From NCBI GenBank assembly GCA_029263395.1, contig JAJCXO010000272.1, forward strand, positions 1 to 50,642: a stretch of DNA of 50,642 bases, read 5' to 3'. The first letter of the stretch is position 1. Every line of letters begins with the position of its first letter. The notes beneath the pieces were generated by a model that made no database searches, was not told where the DNA came from, and was given only the letters and a program-made list of their open reading frames with translations. Shown here piece by piece: positions 7,650 through 16,324 of this stretch. The position numbers were made by a program, and so were the translations under genes. This stretch comes from Acidobacteriota bacterium. GTDB taxonomy: Bacteria; Acidobacteriota; Thermoanaerobaculia; Multivoradales; J023.

Positions 7650-8351
7650 TCAGGTTGCCTGGCGACGGACCAGCAGATTCGACAGCCAGCCGCCCAGGGC
7701 ATAGGTTGCGAAGGCCCACAGGGTACCGATGAGCACACCCAGCACTGCCCCGAACCACGGTGGACTGGCCTGTTTGGCCAACTCCGGGAACAGACGGAAA
7801 ATATCGTCGCTGCGCAGGATCTCCGCCATCCCCGACCACGGCGGTAGCCAGGTGGTGACGATCGAGCCGATCTCATAGGCGTCCCCGGTGAGCGACATGA
7901 ACGGGGCCAAGGCGAACGGTAGCCAGAAGCCAAAACCGAAGCCGCTGCGACGGCGGGCGGCCCAACGCAGGGCCCACACCCCGGGGAAGACGGTCAGCAG
8001 GAACGGCCCGAAGTCGGTCGCCAGGTAGATGCCATCGTTGCCGCCGGTGTCGAAACCCGAGAGTCGTCCAGCATAGTCGCCCCCAGCTTCGACAAAAGGG
8101 ATGATCTGAGCCAACAGGCCACCGCCATACAGCGGGGCGATCTCCAGTCGACTGACGGTTCCGCCGGTGACAATGCAGGCAAACGCATGGAGCAGCTCGT
8201 GTAACGGTACGTAAATCCACCAGCCGACCAACAAGCCGCCGAACAGCAGGAACAATCCTTTGACCCCGACCTCTAGGCAGCGCTCCATGCCCCCTAGAAC
8301 ATCCCGCACCGGCGCGGCAAAAAAAGCCTTCAGGGCATTAGCCTCAGCCAC
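7650..8351 (-). CDS. putative membrane zinc metalloprotease (M50-like)
   Basis: A 233-residue hydrophobic protein. Residues 31-49 form a membrane helix leading directly into VPLHELLHAFACIVTGG, an HExxH motif (His51, Glu52, His55) at a helix end, as in site-2-protease-like M50 and related integral-membrane zinc peptidases. Further helices follow around residues 115-132, 140-155 and 198-225. A clear LDG-type second motif was not found; a stretch with GFDTGGNDG may lie near the active site. The GTG start overlaps the stop of the lipoprotein gene by 8 bases, and the M48-like gene begins just after this one, so all three are probably co-translated and act at the membrane or periplasm. Substrate unknown. 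Confidence 0.65.
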   Translation of the reverse strand: MAEANALKAFFAAPVRDVLGGMERCLEVGVKGLFLLFGGLLVGWWIYVPLHELLHAFACIVTGGTVSRLEIAPLYGGGLLAQIIPFVEAGGDYAGRLSGFDTGGNDGIYLATDFGPFLLTVFPGVWALRWAARRRSGFGFGFWLPFALAPFMSLTGDAYEIGSIVTTWLPPWSGMAEILRSDDIFRLFPELAKQASPPWFGAVLGVLIGTLWAFATYALGGWLSNLLVRRQAT

Positions 8352-9909
8352 CAGTCGACGCCTCCTCGGTCTCCGAAGACGGTTCGCCGGTCTGATCAGC
8401 AGACGCCTCGTCAGGGTTTACCTCATCCTCCGTCTCGACAAAGGCACCGCCTTGCCAGAGCTTGGGACCGAGGGTCAGGGTTCGACCATCCGGCAAGAGG
8501 AACTGCCCCGAAATCTCGAGCTCCGGCGATCCTTTGACTTTGATTTCGACGTCGTGGCTAGCCACCTGCTGGCGGCCTTCCATGATCGGCAGGTGGAAAC
8601 GCAACATGTTGGGCCGACGAATGTTCCGCACCGGTGCTTCACCGGGTCGCACGCGATAGAGCTCCCAACGGTAAAAATCGCCGGGCTTGACCCGTGCACT
8701 GAACTCTCCGTTGAGGGCAGTGATCTGGATGTAGTTGCTGTCGATCAGCGACAGTTCGGTAATTTCACCGTTGGTGTTGGTGATCGAGAATCGCATCAAC
8801 CAGCCACGCCCGGTGCGACGTTGCAGGCTGACGCCGAACTCCAGCGCGGGCGATGCCGGGTCCGAATCGAGCGCGTTGAACAAGTTCTCCAAGGTCAACG
8901 ACAGTCGTTCTTCGGCGCTCGGCAAACGATAGTAGACTTGGCCGAGATGGTTCGGGAACTGCCACGCTGCTACTAAACGAGTGAGTTCTTCGATGTCGGA
9001 GGTTGCGGCCCGTACGACCCGTATTCCCTCACCGATCTCGAGCTTCCACTTACCAACTCGCGTCGGCTTCTCCGCCATCACCGCATAAACTCGGCGGTTG
9101 ACACCCTCCAAACTGAACCCAGGGCGCAGCTTCAAGGCACGATTCCACAGGATCTCTTGCAGCGAAAGACGGGTGGTTCTCGCTTTGACACCACCGTTAG
9201 TGTTGAGGTGAGTCGCCGTACCCAACCCGACGATTCCGATCTGATAGGCGCCGCCAATCCTCTCCAACTTCTGCAGTTGGATCTCGAGCTCGACAAAATC
9301 CCACGCTTTACCGCTCTCGGCCTCTTGGACTCGCTGGCCGTAAAGAAACGGCACGACGAAGTCGACCGCTTCCACGACCTTCTCGATCTCAGGATGGTCG
9401 ATCCACCGTCTCTGCAGACTCACGGAGAGAAACAACGTTCGATCGAGCTCTTTACGCAAGGCTCTGAGAAACTCGGCAAAATCGGTGAAAGACTCCACCG
9501 GATCGAGGTCAAAATGAATCCCGGTAGGAACACCACCGCGACTCTCGATGTCGAAGCGGAGCTGGCGGGCTGCCTCTGCGACCCGCTCAACCAGATCCTC
9601 CGCGACCAGGCCAGTTGGCCAGCTGCCGTTGATCGCCAACGTGACCGGCATCGACTGCGGCGCGTCCGGCGCCTCGACCCGAACCAAGGGCCCCTCTGGT
9701 GAATCGGGATCAAACTCGGCCACCGTGAGGTAAATCTCGCTGATCCCAGCCTCGGCCAACCGCGCCAAGTCGCTGGTTTCCAACGGCTCTGAGCCCGTGC
9801 CGATCCACAAAGCTGAACTCGGTGACTTTTCCGGCGGGCGCCAGGATTCTGGACATCCGGTCAACCAGAATGCACTCAGAACACAGAGCAAGATGCGAGT
9901 CACATTCAA
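8344..9909 (-). CDS. DUF3142-like lipoprotein (TIM-barrel fold expected)
   Basis: A secreted lipoprotein: with the chosen TTG start the N-terminus is MNVTRILLCVLSAFWLTGC, a short charged n-region, hydrophobic core and LTGC lipobox (Cys19). AGGAAG lies 9 bases upstream of this TTG; a longer frame starts at another TTG (9975) and a GTG at 9903 is also possible. The body has features of DUF3142-like proteins, a barrel-shaped hydrolase-like family: PVTLAINGSWP, GIHFDLDPVES, LFLSVSLQRRW and VDFVVPFLYG, spaced as successive beta-strands. The C-terminal half looks like a beta-sandwich. The acidic tail is rich in Glu, Ser and Thr. It is first in the operon with two membrane metalloproteases, which suggests an envelope quality-control or processing role (inference). 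Confidence 0.65.
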   Translation of the reverse strand: MNVTRILLCVLSAFWLTGCPESWRPPEKSPSSALWIGTGSEPLETSDLARLAEAGISEIYLTVAEFDPDSPEGPLVRVEAPDAPQSMPVTLAINGSWPTGLVAEDLVERVAEAARQLRFDIESRGGVPTGIHFDLDPVESFTDFAEFLRALRKELDRTLFLSVSLQRRWIDHPEIEKVVEAVDFVVPFLYGQRVQEAESGKAWDFVELEIQLQKLERIGGAYQIGIVGLGTATHLNTNGGVKARTTRLSLQEILWNRALKLRPGFSLEGVNRRVYAVMAEKPTRVGKWKLEIGEGIRVVRAATSDIEELTRLVAAWQFPNHLGQVYYRLPSAEERLSLTLENLFNALDSDPASPALEFGVSLQRRTGRGWLMRFSITNTNGEITELSLIDSNYIQITALNGEFSARVKPGDFYRWELYRVRPGEAPVRNIRRPNMLRFHLPIMEGRQQVASHDVEIKVKGSPELEISGQFLLPDGRTLTLGPKLWQGGAFVETEDEVNPDEASADQTGEPSSETEEASTGG

Positions 9910-10106
9910 TGCAGGGATCTTCCTAGAAACTGTACGTTCTTCTCGAAAACAGTCTCCAAAACAGCCTCGAGGCAACCATCCAGAAACCAGTTTCCACCTC
10001 CCAGGGAGCCCCCTGTGGAGCGAGCACGCAGCGAGTATGTATGAGCAAGAACACAGATCCTAACTCTCCGGACGATTGTAACCAATAGGGTTGGCGGACA
10101 TTAGGC

Positions 10107-10157
10107 GTCGAGGCGAGTTACGGAGCGGCGCGCACAGTCCACAGGGGGCGACCGGAC
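10107..10157. repeat. dispersed intergenic repeat, copy A
   Basis: CGAGGCGAGTTACGGAGC and AGTCCACAGGGGGCGACCGG recur with small changes at 42599-42660, 32 kb away, also in a gene-free gap. An 11-bp inverted match (CCCCCTGTGGA) lies at 10009-10019. The 270-bp gap between the histidine kinase stop and the lipoprotein start holds nothing else recognisable. Confidence 0.6.
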
Positions 10158-10179
10158 GACCGGCGTTCATGGATGCGAG

Positions 10180-13100
10180 CTAACTAGAAGATTCAGTGGT
10201 TGATTGTCGAGCCAGGGGAATTGTAATCGTGACCTCCAACCCACCGCTAGGCCGATTCATCGCTTCGATCCCCCCACCATGCTCTTCGACAATCCGCCGG
10301 GTGATCGCCAGTCCCAAACCGGTTCCGGAGTCATAGGTCGAGAAGTAGGGCTCGAAAATGCGCCGTAAGAGATCAGGCTCGACCCCGGGTCCGGAATCGA
10401 TCACTCGAATCCTGGCTTTATGGTCAACCTCAGCCAAGGACAGTTCGACCTCCCCTCGATCCTCGCTGGCACGCAGCGCGTTTTCTAACACATTACGCAC
10501 CGCACGCAGCAACAACTTAGCGTCAAAACGAGTCTCGAGTTGCTCGAGCTCACACACCAGGCGGATCGCGACGCCACTGCGGGCAGCGTCGCGATACCCC
10601 TCGACCAACTCCTCGAGCGCCACCAACAGATCTCCGGGTGCCAGTACCGCTCGTGGAATCCGACTATAAATCGAGAAATCCGACGCTATGTCCGAGAGCT
10701 CCTCGACTTGCTTGAGGATGTTGGTGGTACAGCGCTCGAACACCTCGTCGAACCGCTCGCGGTCGGTACGGTAGACCTGCCGCATGTGATCCGCTGACAG
10801 GCGGATGGGGGTGAGCGGATTCTTGATCTCATGGGCAATGATCCGGGCCATCTCCGCCCAGGCCTCGAGTCGCTGACCGCGCAGCACTTCGGTGGCATCG
10901 TCGACCACCAGCAGGGTCGTGCGATCCTCGGCGCCAGGGATCGGCACCCATGTCAAGGTCCATTCACGGGACTCCCCACCTTCGTCCTGGAGGCCGAGTG
11001 TCGCCTGCTCTGGTTGGTCACCAACCGACGCCAAGAAACCTTGCACCGGCTGCAGTCGGGGATCGTCGGCCAACGATTGATCGATGTTGATACCGATCTC
11101 CGACCCCAACAGGTCGGCGGCAACCCGATTCTGTAGCAAGACGCGACGCTGATGGTCGAGGGACACCACCCCCGAGGTGATGTTGGCGACAATACGCTCA
11201 ACCACCTGTTTCTCGAGGACCAGCTTACGCCGCCCTTCAGCCAAACGCCGGGCCATGTCGTCGATCGCGTCGGCCAACGACTCGAGCTCGTGCTCGTGAG
11301 GGACAACATCCAGATAATCCGCGCCGGAAGCGATGCGACGGGTGCCGTCGATCAGCTCCATGATCGGCTTGGTAAAGCTCCTCGCCAGTCGACTGCCGAC
11401 CGCAAACAACAGCAACACCAGCGCCGAGGTCACCAGGGTTGCGCGCCGCCCGAGAGCCTCGAGCTCACGGGCGACTTCCTCCTCTTGTTCGAGCAGCGGT
11501 ACCGAAAGGAACAAACCATTAGACGCACTGCTGGCACTGCCGACCTCCAACGGAGCATAAAGCTCCAGGTAGCCGACCTCGCCGCGATGCTGGCGGAATC
11601 CCATCTTGTAACCGCTCAGCGCTAGCCGTGAGAAGACCTCTCCGGGGATACGCCGCGGCAGCAGGCCGGACGTAAACAACTCCTGCTGGCTAGAGGCGAA
11701 CACCTCACTGCCCCAATAAAGATTGACGGGGTGCTCGACGACGCTGGCGATCCACTCCATCAGGGAACGGTTGACTTGCGTGTGAAGGTCGAAGCCGAGC
11801 TCCAAGCCGCGCAGATAGTCGAGCAAAAACACCCGGGCTGAGATCAACGCACTCTGCGCGTTGGCCCGCTGCTCATCCCGTTGACGATCCGCGAAGCTCT
11901 GCAGCAGCACCAGGTTGAGGGCTATCAAGGGCAGCAACAACAGCACGGCGTAAACCAATAACATGCGCTTGGAGTAGGACCGTACCGTACGCTCGAAGAG
12001 ATCACGAAACGCTGTCCAGGGCAAGCCGAGAACCAACGCCAGCAGCGCGATGACGGTAATCCAGGCAAGCGATCCCAAGGCATGGATGCCCACTCGTTCG
12101 AGCCCAGCGAGCGGCGTCAACTGAGGCAGGTAAAGGAGCTCGATACCGTCCGCTCCGTCTTGGCGCCAAACCCAGGCACGCCCGTCCGGGATATCGAGTG
12201 CCGTCGGGGCATCAGCTTCCCACAGCGCCAGATCGATCGGAGGCGCTTCCCCCCAGGGGCTCGAAATCGCCCGCCCCGCCTCATCGTAAAGACCATAAAG
12301 CACCCCGCGCGGTAAGCCATCGAGTGCCTTCCGACGGCCACCACCGCGTAGTAGGGCTTCGTCCAACTCGTCGACCTCGGACACTCCCAAGCGAAAACCG
12401 GGACGCGGTACCAGCCAATATCTCGCTAGGCCCCAGCTACGCCCATCCCGAACCAACTCGGCCTCGCCGATAATCAACGACTCGTTCCACTCCGGCCGCG
12501 GCGGCACACTCCAGCGTTCAGGCGGCAAGGTCAGGGCAGGCTCTTCGTTGACCGACAGCCCAAAGGAAAAGATCGAGAGCTGGCCATCGGGAGTCTCGAT
12601 CGCCAACGCCGACAGCGCATCGAGTTGCGACAACGGCGAGTCTTGCCACAGAACAAACGCCAAATCCTGAGCATCGATCGGACCGGCTCCGAGCGGGGTG
12701 ACCAGGTCTCCGAATTGTCCGGCATCAAAATAACTGTAGACCTCGACATTCAGATCGGTCAGCTCGTCGCTGGTCGGCGGTTTGATCTGCGGCAGATACT
12801 CCTGTTCGAGCTCGAATCGGAACACCTCACGATAGGCGATCTCCCAACTGCTACTGCCAGCGAGAGCGGCCAGAACCAACAGCGTGGTCAGTGCCGCTGG
12901 ACGCTCACTGAAGTCGACCCCGGCAATCCATTTGACAATCGCCGCGCCCGCCAGACCCAAGAACGGGACAGCCAACCAGGGGAAGTCACAAACCGCCGCG
13001 CTAGCCAACAACAACACTGTCGCCCACCAGGCGTCGCGATCATCTAAGGCAACACCGCAGCGGGGCGCCACCAGGCCGAGCAGACCCAGTGCGGACAGGC

Positions 13101-14295
13101 ACCAAACCAGGCAAAGCGCAAACGTATCCGTGCTGCCGGAGAAGGCCGACGTCACATCCTCGGGACCGGTCCAGCGCTGATAAGCGTAGGCGGCCAACGT
13201 AAGGACGATCAGTGTGACAGCGCCACGGAACGAACCCCTAACGATATCGAGAGTCGGAGAGCGCGGCCGAATGAGGCCCCAAGTCGCCAGACCAACACTG
13301 ACCGCCAGAGCAACGTTCAACGAGTTCTCGAGGCCGGCGGCGGTCCCCAACGCGGCAACGCCTGCGACTGCCAACATGGGTAACCCGGGAGGCGGTTTAC
13401 GAAGCGGGTCTTGCGGCAACAATCGCGAGCCGGCAGTCCGCACCAGGACCAACGTGAACAACGTCACGCCGACCAACCCGACGCCGACGCGATAAAGCAG
13501 GTTAGCCAACCCCCTAGGCTGACGCTCGACGCCATTCGGGCGGATGATGAAGATCGCTGGCCCCGAATCTGCCATCAGTCGCAAAGTACCTGCTGACGGT
13601 TCGGCATCACGCTCCCCTACCATCCAACGCAGCGCATCGATCCGTGGTAGAACTGAAGTCGCGAACGGCAAACGGTCGGCGGCTAAGCTACGTCCGGCGA
13701 CCAGCCGCCAAGGTCGACGCTCGTCGGACAACGGTGCGACGGCAAAAACCGTCGACTTGGTGAAACCGCGGCGATAGGCAAATCCGGACTCGGGCAGATC
13801 CGACGCAGCCAGCGTATGGAGCAGGCCTTCCCCGGCCCATGCCACTGGTTTTTCACCATCCGGGGCGAACAGCAACAAGGTGACTTCGAACTTACGATCT
13901 TCGACCCAACGCTCGAGTAACTGGAACTCTTCGAGATGTGCTCCACTCTGGGGTGGCGGCTCTTCGAAACGGGACGCACCAACCTTGGCGATCGTCATCA
14001 ACTCATCCCACAGCACGCCAAACCCATGTTGCAGCTCAGCTTCCCAAAGCTCCTGAGGGGGGTCCTCGATACGATGCACCACCATTGACGCCACCAGGGC
14101 AAGCACGGCGAGCGTCAAGGTGACGCTGACGAAAAAACGCTCCTGACGTGGCGGCTGAGCCTTGATCCACAACAGCACGAGGCCAGCAAGCGCAACACTG
14201 GCGGCGACGGTCGGCAACAGCAGCGCTGCCCCGCAGGCGAGCAGGATTGCGGTCTCGAAAGCTGGCCGGACCCGTTCCACTCGAGGTTGATGCAT
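10180..14295 (-). CDS. giant NtrY-like sensor histidine kinase (1371 aa)
   Basis: An unusually long membrane histidine kinase. An N-terminal region of about 750 residues contains several hydrophobic clusters and extracytoplasmic segments, then a transmembrane pair (LLVYAVLLLLPLIALNLVLL and a helix near residue 960). A HAMP-like segment (TKPIMELIDGTRRIASGA), a PAS-like region and the kinase core follow. The dimerisation H-box is ARIIAHEIKNPLTPIRLS with the phosphoacceptor near His1155, the form typical of NtrY. The N-box RNVLENALRAS, G1 DSGPGV and G2 GTGLGLAI are intact. It lies 28 bases downstream of the FHA regulator gene, in the same direction, so the two are likely one operon and signalling pair. 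The partner lacks a receiver domain, so phosphotransfer to it would be unorthodox. Typical family members are 700-800 residues. Confidence 0.85.
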   Translation of the reverse strand: MHQPRVERVRPAFETAILLACGAALLLPTVAASVALAGLVLLWIKAQPPRQERFFVSVTLTLAVLALVASMVVHRIEDPPQELWEAELQHGFGVLWDELMTIAKVGASRFEEPPPQSGAHLEEFQLLERWVEDRKFEVTLLLFAPDGEKPVAWAGEGLLHTLAASDLPESGFAYRRGFTKSTVFAVAPLSDERRPWRLVAGRSLAADRLPFATSVLPRIDALRWMVGERDAEPSAGTLRLMADSGPAIFIIRPNGVERQPRGLANLLYRVGVGLVGVTLFTLVLVRTAGSRLLPQDPLRKPPPGLPMLAVAGVAALGTAAGLENSLNVALAVSVGLATWGLIRPRSPTLDIVRGSFRGAVTLIVLTLAAYAYQRWTGPEDVTSAFSGSTDTFALCLVWCLSALGLLGLVAPRCGVALDDRDAWWATVLLLASAAVCDFPWLAVPFLGLAGAAIVKWIAGVDFSERPAALTTLLVLAALAGSSSWEIAYREVFRFELEQEYLPQIKPPTSDELTDLNVEVYSYFDAGQFGDLVTPLGAGPIDAQDLAFVLWQDSPLSQLDALSALAIETPDGQLSIFSFGLSVNEEPALTLPPERWSVPPRPEWNESLIIGEAELVRDGRSWGLARYWLVPRPGFRLGVSEVDELDEALLRGGGRRKALDGLPRGVLYGLYDEAGRAISSPWGEAPPIDLALWEADAPTALDIPDGRAWVWRQDGADGIELLYLPQLTPLAGLERVGIHALGSLAWITVIALLALVLGLPWTAFRDLFERTVRSYSKRMLLVYAVLLLLPLIALNLVLLQSFADRQRDEQRANAQSALISARVFLLDYLRGLELGFDLHTQVNRSLMEWIASVVEHPVNLYWGSEVFASSQQELFTSGLLPRRIPGEVFSRLALSGYKMGFRQHRGEVGYLELYAPLEVGSASSASNGLFLSVPLLEQEEEVARELEALGRRATLVTSALVLLLFAVGSRLARSFTKPIMELIDGTRRIASGADYLDVVPHEHELESLADAIDDMARRLAEGRRKLVLEKQVVERIVANITSGVVSLDHQRRVLLQNRVAADLLGSEIGINIDQSLADDPRLQPVQGFLASVGDQPEQATLGLQDEGGESREWTLTWVPIPGAEDRTTLLVVDDATEVLRGQRLEAWAEMARIIAHEIKNPLTPIRLSADHMRQVYRTDRERFDEVFERCTTNILKQVEELSDIASDFSIYSRIPRAVLAPGDLLVALEELVEGYRDAARSGVAIRLVCELEQLETRFDAKLLLRAVRNVLENALRASEDRGEVELSLAEVDHKARIRVIDSGPGVEPDLLRRIFEPYFSTYDSGTGLGLAITRRIVEEHGGGIEAMNRPSGGLEVTITIPLARQSTTESSS

Positions 14296-14323
14296 GCAGG
14301 GTTGGCCGACGTCGCGGCGCCGG

Positions 14324-16255
14324 CTAGCCGGCGCCGTCCGACTCGGAAAGCCCTAGGCGGTTGATTTTCATCGCCAAGCCGTTGCGCGATAGACCCAGTT
14401 GGCGGGAAGCTGCCGACTTGTTGCCATTGGTTCGACGTAAGGCTTCGCGGATCGCCGCCCGCTCACAGCCGGCGACGAGTCGGTCGAGATTGAGCTCGGA
14501 GGTGGTCTCCGGCCGCAGCCCCTGGATCTTGCCGAGCCGCACCTCCTCCGGCAACATGGAGTCGTCGATCGGCTGACCCGACGAGCACAGATAGACCAGG
14601 CGGCGGACAATGTTTTCGAGCTCGGGAAGATTGCCGGGGTAATCATACACCGTCAACGCTTCCATCGCTTTGACGGTGATGCCCTGAATCCGCTTTGAGG
14701 TCTGATGGCAACAACGATTGACCGCCGCTTGGATCAGCAACGGTAAATCGGCGCGCCGTTCGCGCAGAGCTGGAACGTCGACGGTGAACTGCGCCAGTCG
14801 ATAGGCTAGGTCAATACGAAGTTTGTCCCGGGCCACCTGGGCTTCCAACGGCGCACGACACGCAGCCACCAAGCGGACATCCACCCGGGTCGACGACAAG
14901 CTTTCGGTGGGCTCGAGCTCACCGGAGCGAATGAAGCGCACCAGACGATCCTGCAGCTCGAGGGGCAGATGTTCGACGTCTTCGAGATACAGCGTACCGC
15001 CGTCTGCCAGCAGCAGCTTGCCTTCGCGGGTCAGCGGGCCGTGTTTGCCCGCAATCTCGGCGCCGAAGAGGCTGGCTTCGATCTGATTGGGTTTGGCACC
15101 AGCGCACGATGCGGTCACGAACGGTCCCTCTCGGCGAGCGCTCGACAAGTGGAGTGAATGGGCCAGCAGTTCCTTAGACACTCCCGGTTCGCCCCGCAAC
15201 AGGACATGAACCGGCGGATCGATCGCGGCTTGCAATTGGGTCAGCGTGCGCCGCATGCTCTTGGACTCGCCGGCGATCAGCCCGGGCGCCAGAGTCAAGC
15301 CCATCTGCTCGCGACGCCCGAACAGAATCGGCTCAAACTGCCCGACGTGGTGCACCAGGCCGAGGATCAACTGATCGCCCAGGGTCCGTAACGCCGCCAA
15401 CGGCGACCATTCGTCGCCCACAAAACGAGGCAGGGCCATGACGAAGAGGTAGGGACGGTCGAGAGCCCGGATTGACCGATAGGCCATCCAGGCGGGCTCG
15501 CCGGTGAGCTCGGCCGGCAGGGCGACCACTTCTGAAGACTCCCCGTCACCCTGATAATCGCTGCCCTGTGGATCGCCACTGTGTTGTTCGCTGACGTGAT
15601 GTTCGCCAACCTGTTGATCACTACGCTGATGTTCGCCGGCTTGGTGTTCGCCGGCCTGGTGATCGCCGGCCTGGTGATCGCCGACCTGACGCAGCATCTC
15701 GTCGCCGGAGCCGAGCCAGCGCTCGTCGGTCGCCACCACGAACTTGATACCACGCGACTCGGTCTCGCCCTGAAACAAGAAGAGCACGCCGCCACCAAAG
15801 TCCCTGAGCAGCCCAATCATCAACGACTCGAGTGTCGTGGCACTCGACGAGTCCGCCAATACCCATTGTGAAATCCGGGCCAGGTGCTCGAGCATGCGCG
15901 GCGGATCGATCACCGGCTCCCCCGTTGGCTCGTCGACAACCACCTGGACATCGTCGGGATTGTCCTCCGCCACCACATCTTCGAGCAGCAAGGCGATCGA
16001 TCCCAGTCGAATCTCATCCAGCACTTGTAATCGTGCTTGGCGCACTCGCTGGCCGTTGACCACAACACCCTTACGGCTGCCGAGATCTTCGATCTCTACT
16101 TCATCTCCAATGGCACGCAGCCGAGCATGCTGACGACCAACGCCAGCATAGGGCAATTGAATGTCGCAGTCTTCACCGCTGCCGATCAACAGTTCACTCC
16201 GATCAACGGCGAAACGCTGCACACCGTTCTGGGCATAAGCAACCAATCGATGCAT
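14324..16255 (-). CDS. FHA-domain regulator with degenerate sigma-54-type AAA+ domain
   Basis: Domain order: FHA (about residues 20-90, with LLIGSGEDCDIQL, GVGRQHARL and LGSRKGVVVNG), a GAF-like segment (120-310), AAA+ (325-560) and a Fis-type helix-turn-helix (595-635, NGNKSAASRQLGLSRNGLAMKI). FHA domains bind phosphothreonine, so the protein may read out kinase activity. The AAA+ domain keeps the fold (YPGNLPELENIVRR near 539-552) but key motifs have drifted. Walker A reads GEPGVSKE, Walker B reads LYLEDV with the Asp-Glu order reversed, and the GAFTGA loop that contacts sigma-54 is missing (AEIAGKHG instead). It probably binds DNA but cannot remodel sigma-54 holoenzyme in the usual way, as in other GAFTGA-less relatives that act with sigma-70 or as repressors. 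A five-residue repeat sits inside the GAF-like region. Confidence 0.8.
   Translation of the reverse strand: MHRLVAYAQNGVQRFAVDRSELLIGSGEDCDIQLPYAGVGRQHARLRAIGDEVEIEDLGSRKGVVVNGQRVRQARLQVLDEIRLGSIALLLEDVVAEDNPDDVQVVVDEPTGEPVIDPPRMLEHLARISQWVLADSSSATTLESLMIGLLRDFGGGVLFLFQGETESRGIKFVVATDERWLGSGDEMLRQVGDHQAGDHQAGEHQAGEHQRSDQQVGEHHVSEQHSGDPQGSDYQGDGESSEVVALPAELTGEPAWMAYRSIRALDRPYLFVMALPRFVGDEWSPLAALRTLGDQLILGLVHHVGQFEPILFGRREQMGLTLAPGLIAGESKSMRRTLTQLQAAIDPPVHVLLRGEPGVSKELLAHSLHLSSARREGPFVTASCAGAKPNQIEASLFGAEIAGKHGPLTREGKLLLADGGTLYLEDVEHLPLELQDRLVRFIRSGELEPTESLSSTRVDVRLVAACRAPLEAQVARDKLRIDLAYRLAQFTVDVPALRERRADLPLLIQAAVNRCCHQTSKRIQGITVKAMEALTVYDYPGNLPELENIVRRLVYLCSSGQPIDDSMLPEEVRLGKIQGLRPETTSELNLDRLVAGCERAAIREALRRTNGNKSAASRQLGLSRNGLAMKINRLGLSESDGAG
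15556..15690. repeat. 15-bp in-frame repeat (DHQAG/EHQAG) inside regulator gene
   Basis: About nine tandem 15-bp units encode a run of variants of (D/E)HQAG at residues 193-237 of the FHA regulator. The four units nearest 15690 are almost identical at DNA level and the rest have diverged, as expected for a repeat growing at one end. It falls in a loop of the GAF-like domain. Confidence 0.8.
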
Positions 16256-16324
16256 GAGCGGGATCCTATCGCAAGCGCTCCCGAAGCTGCCGTATCGAGC
16301 ACGAGGTCTGGTAGTCTCCGCATC

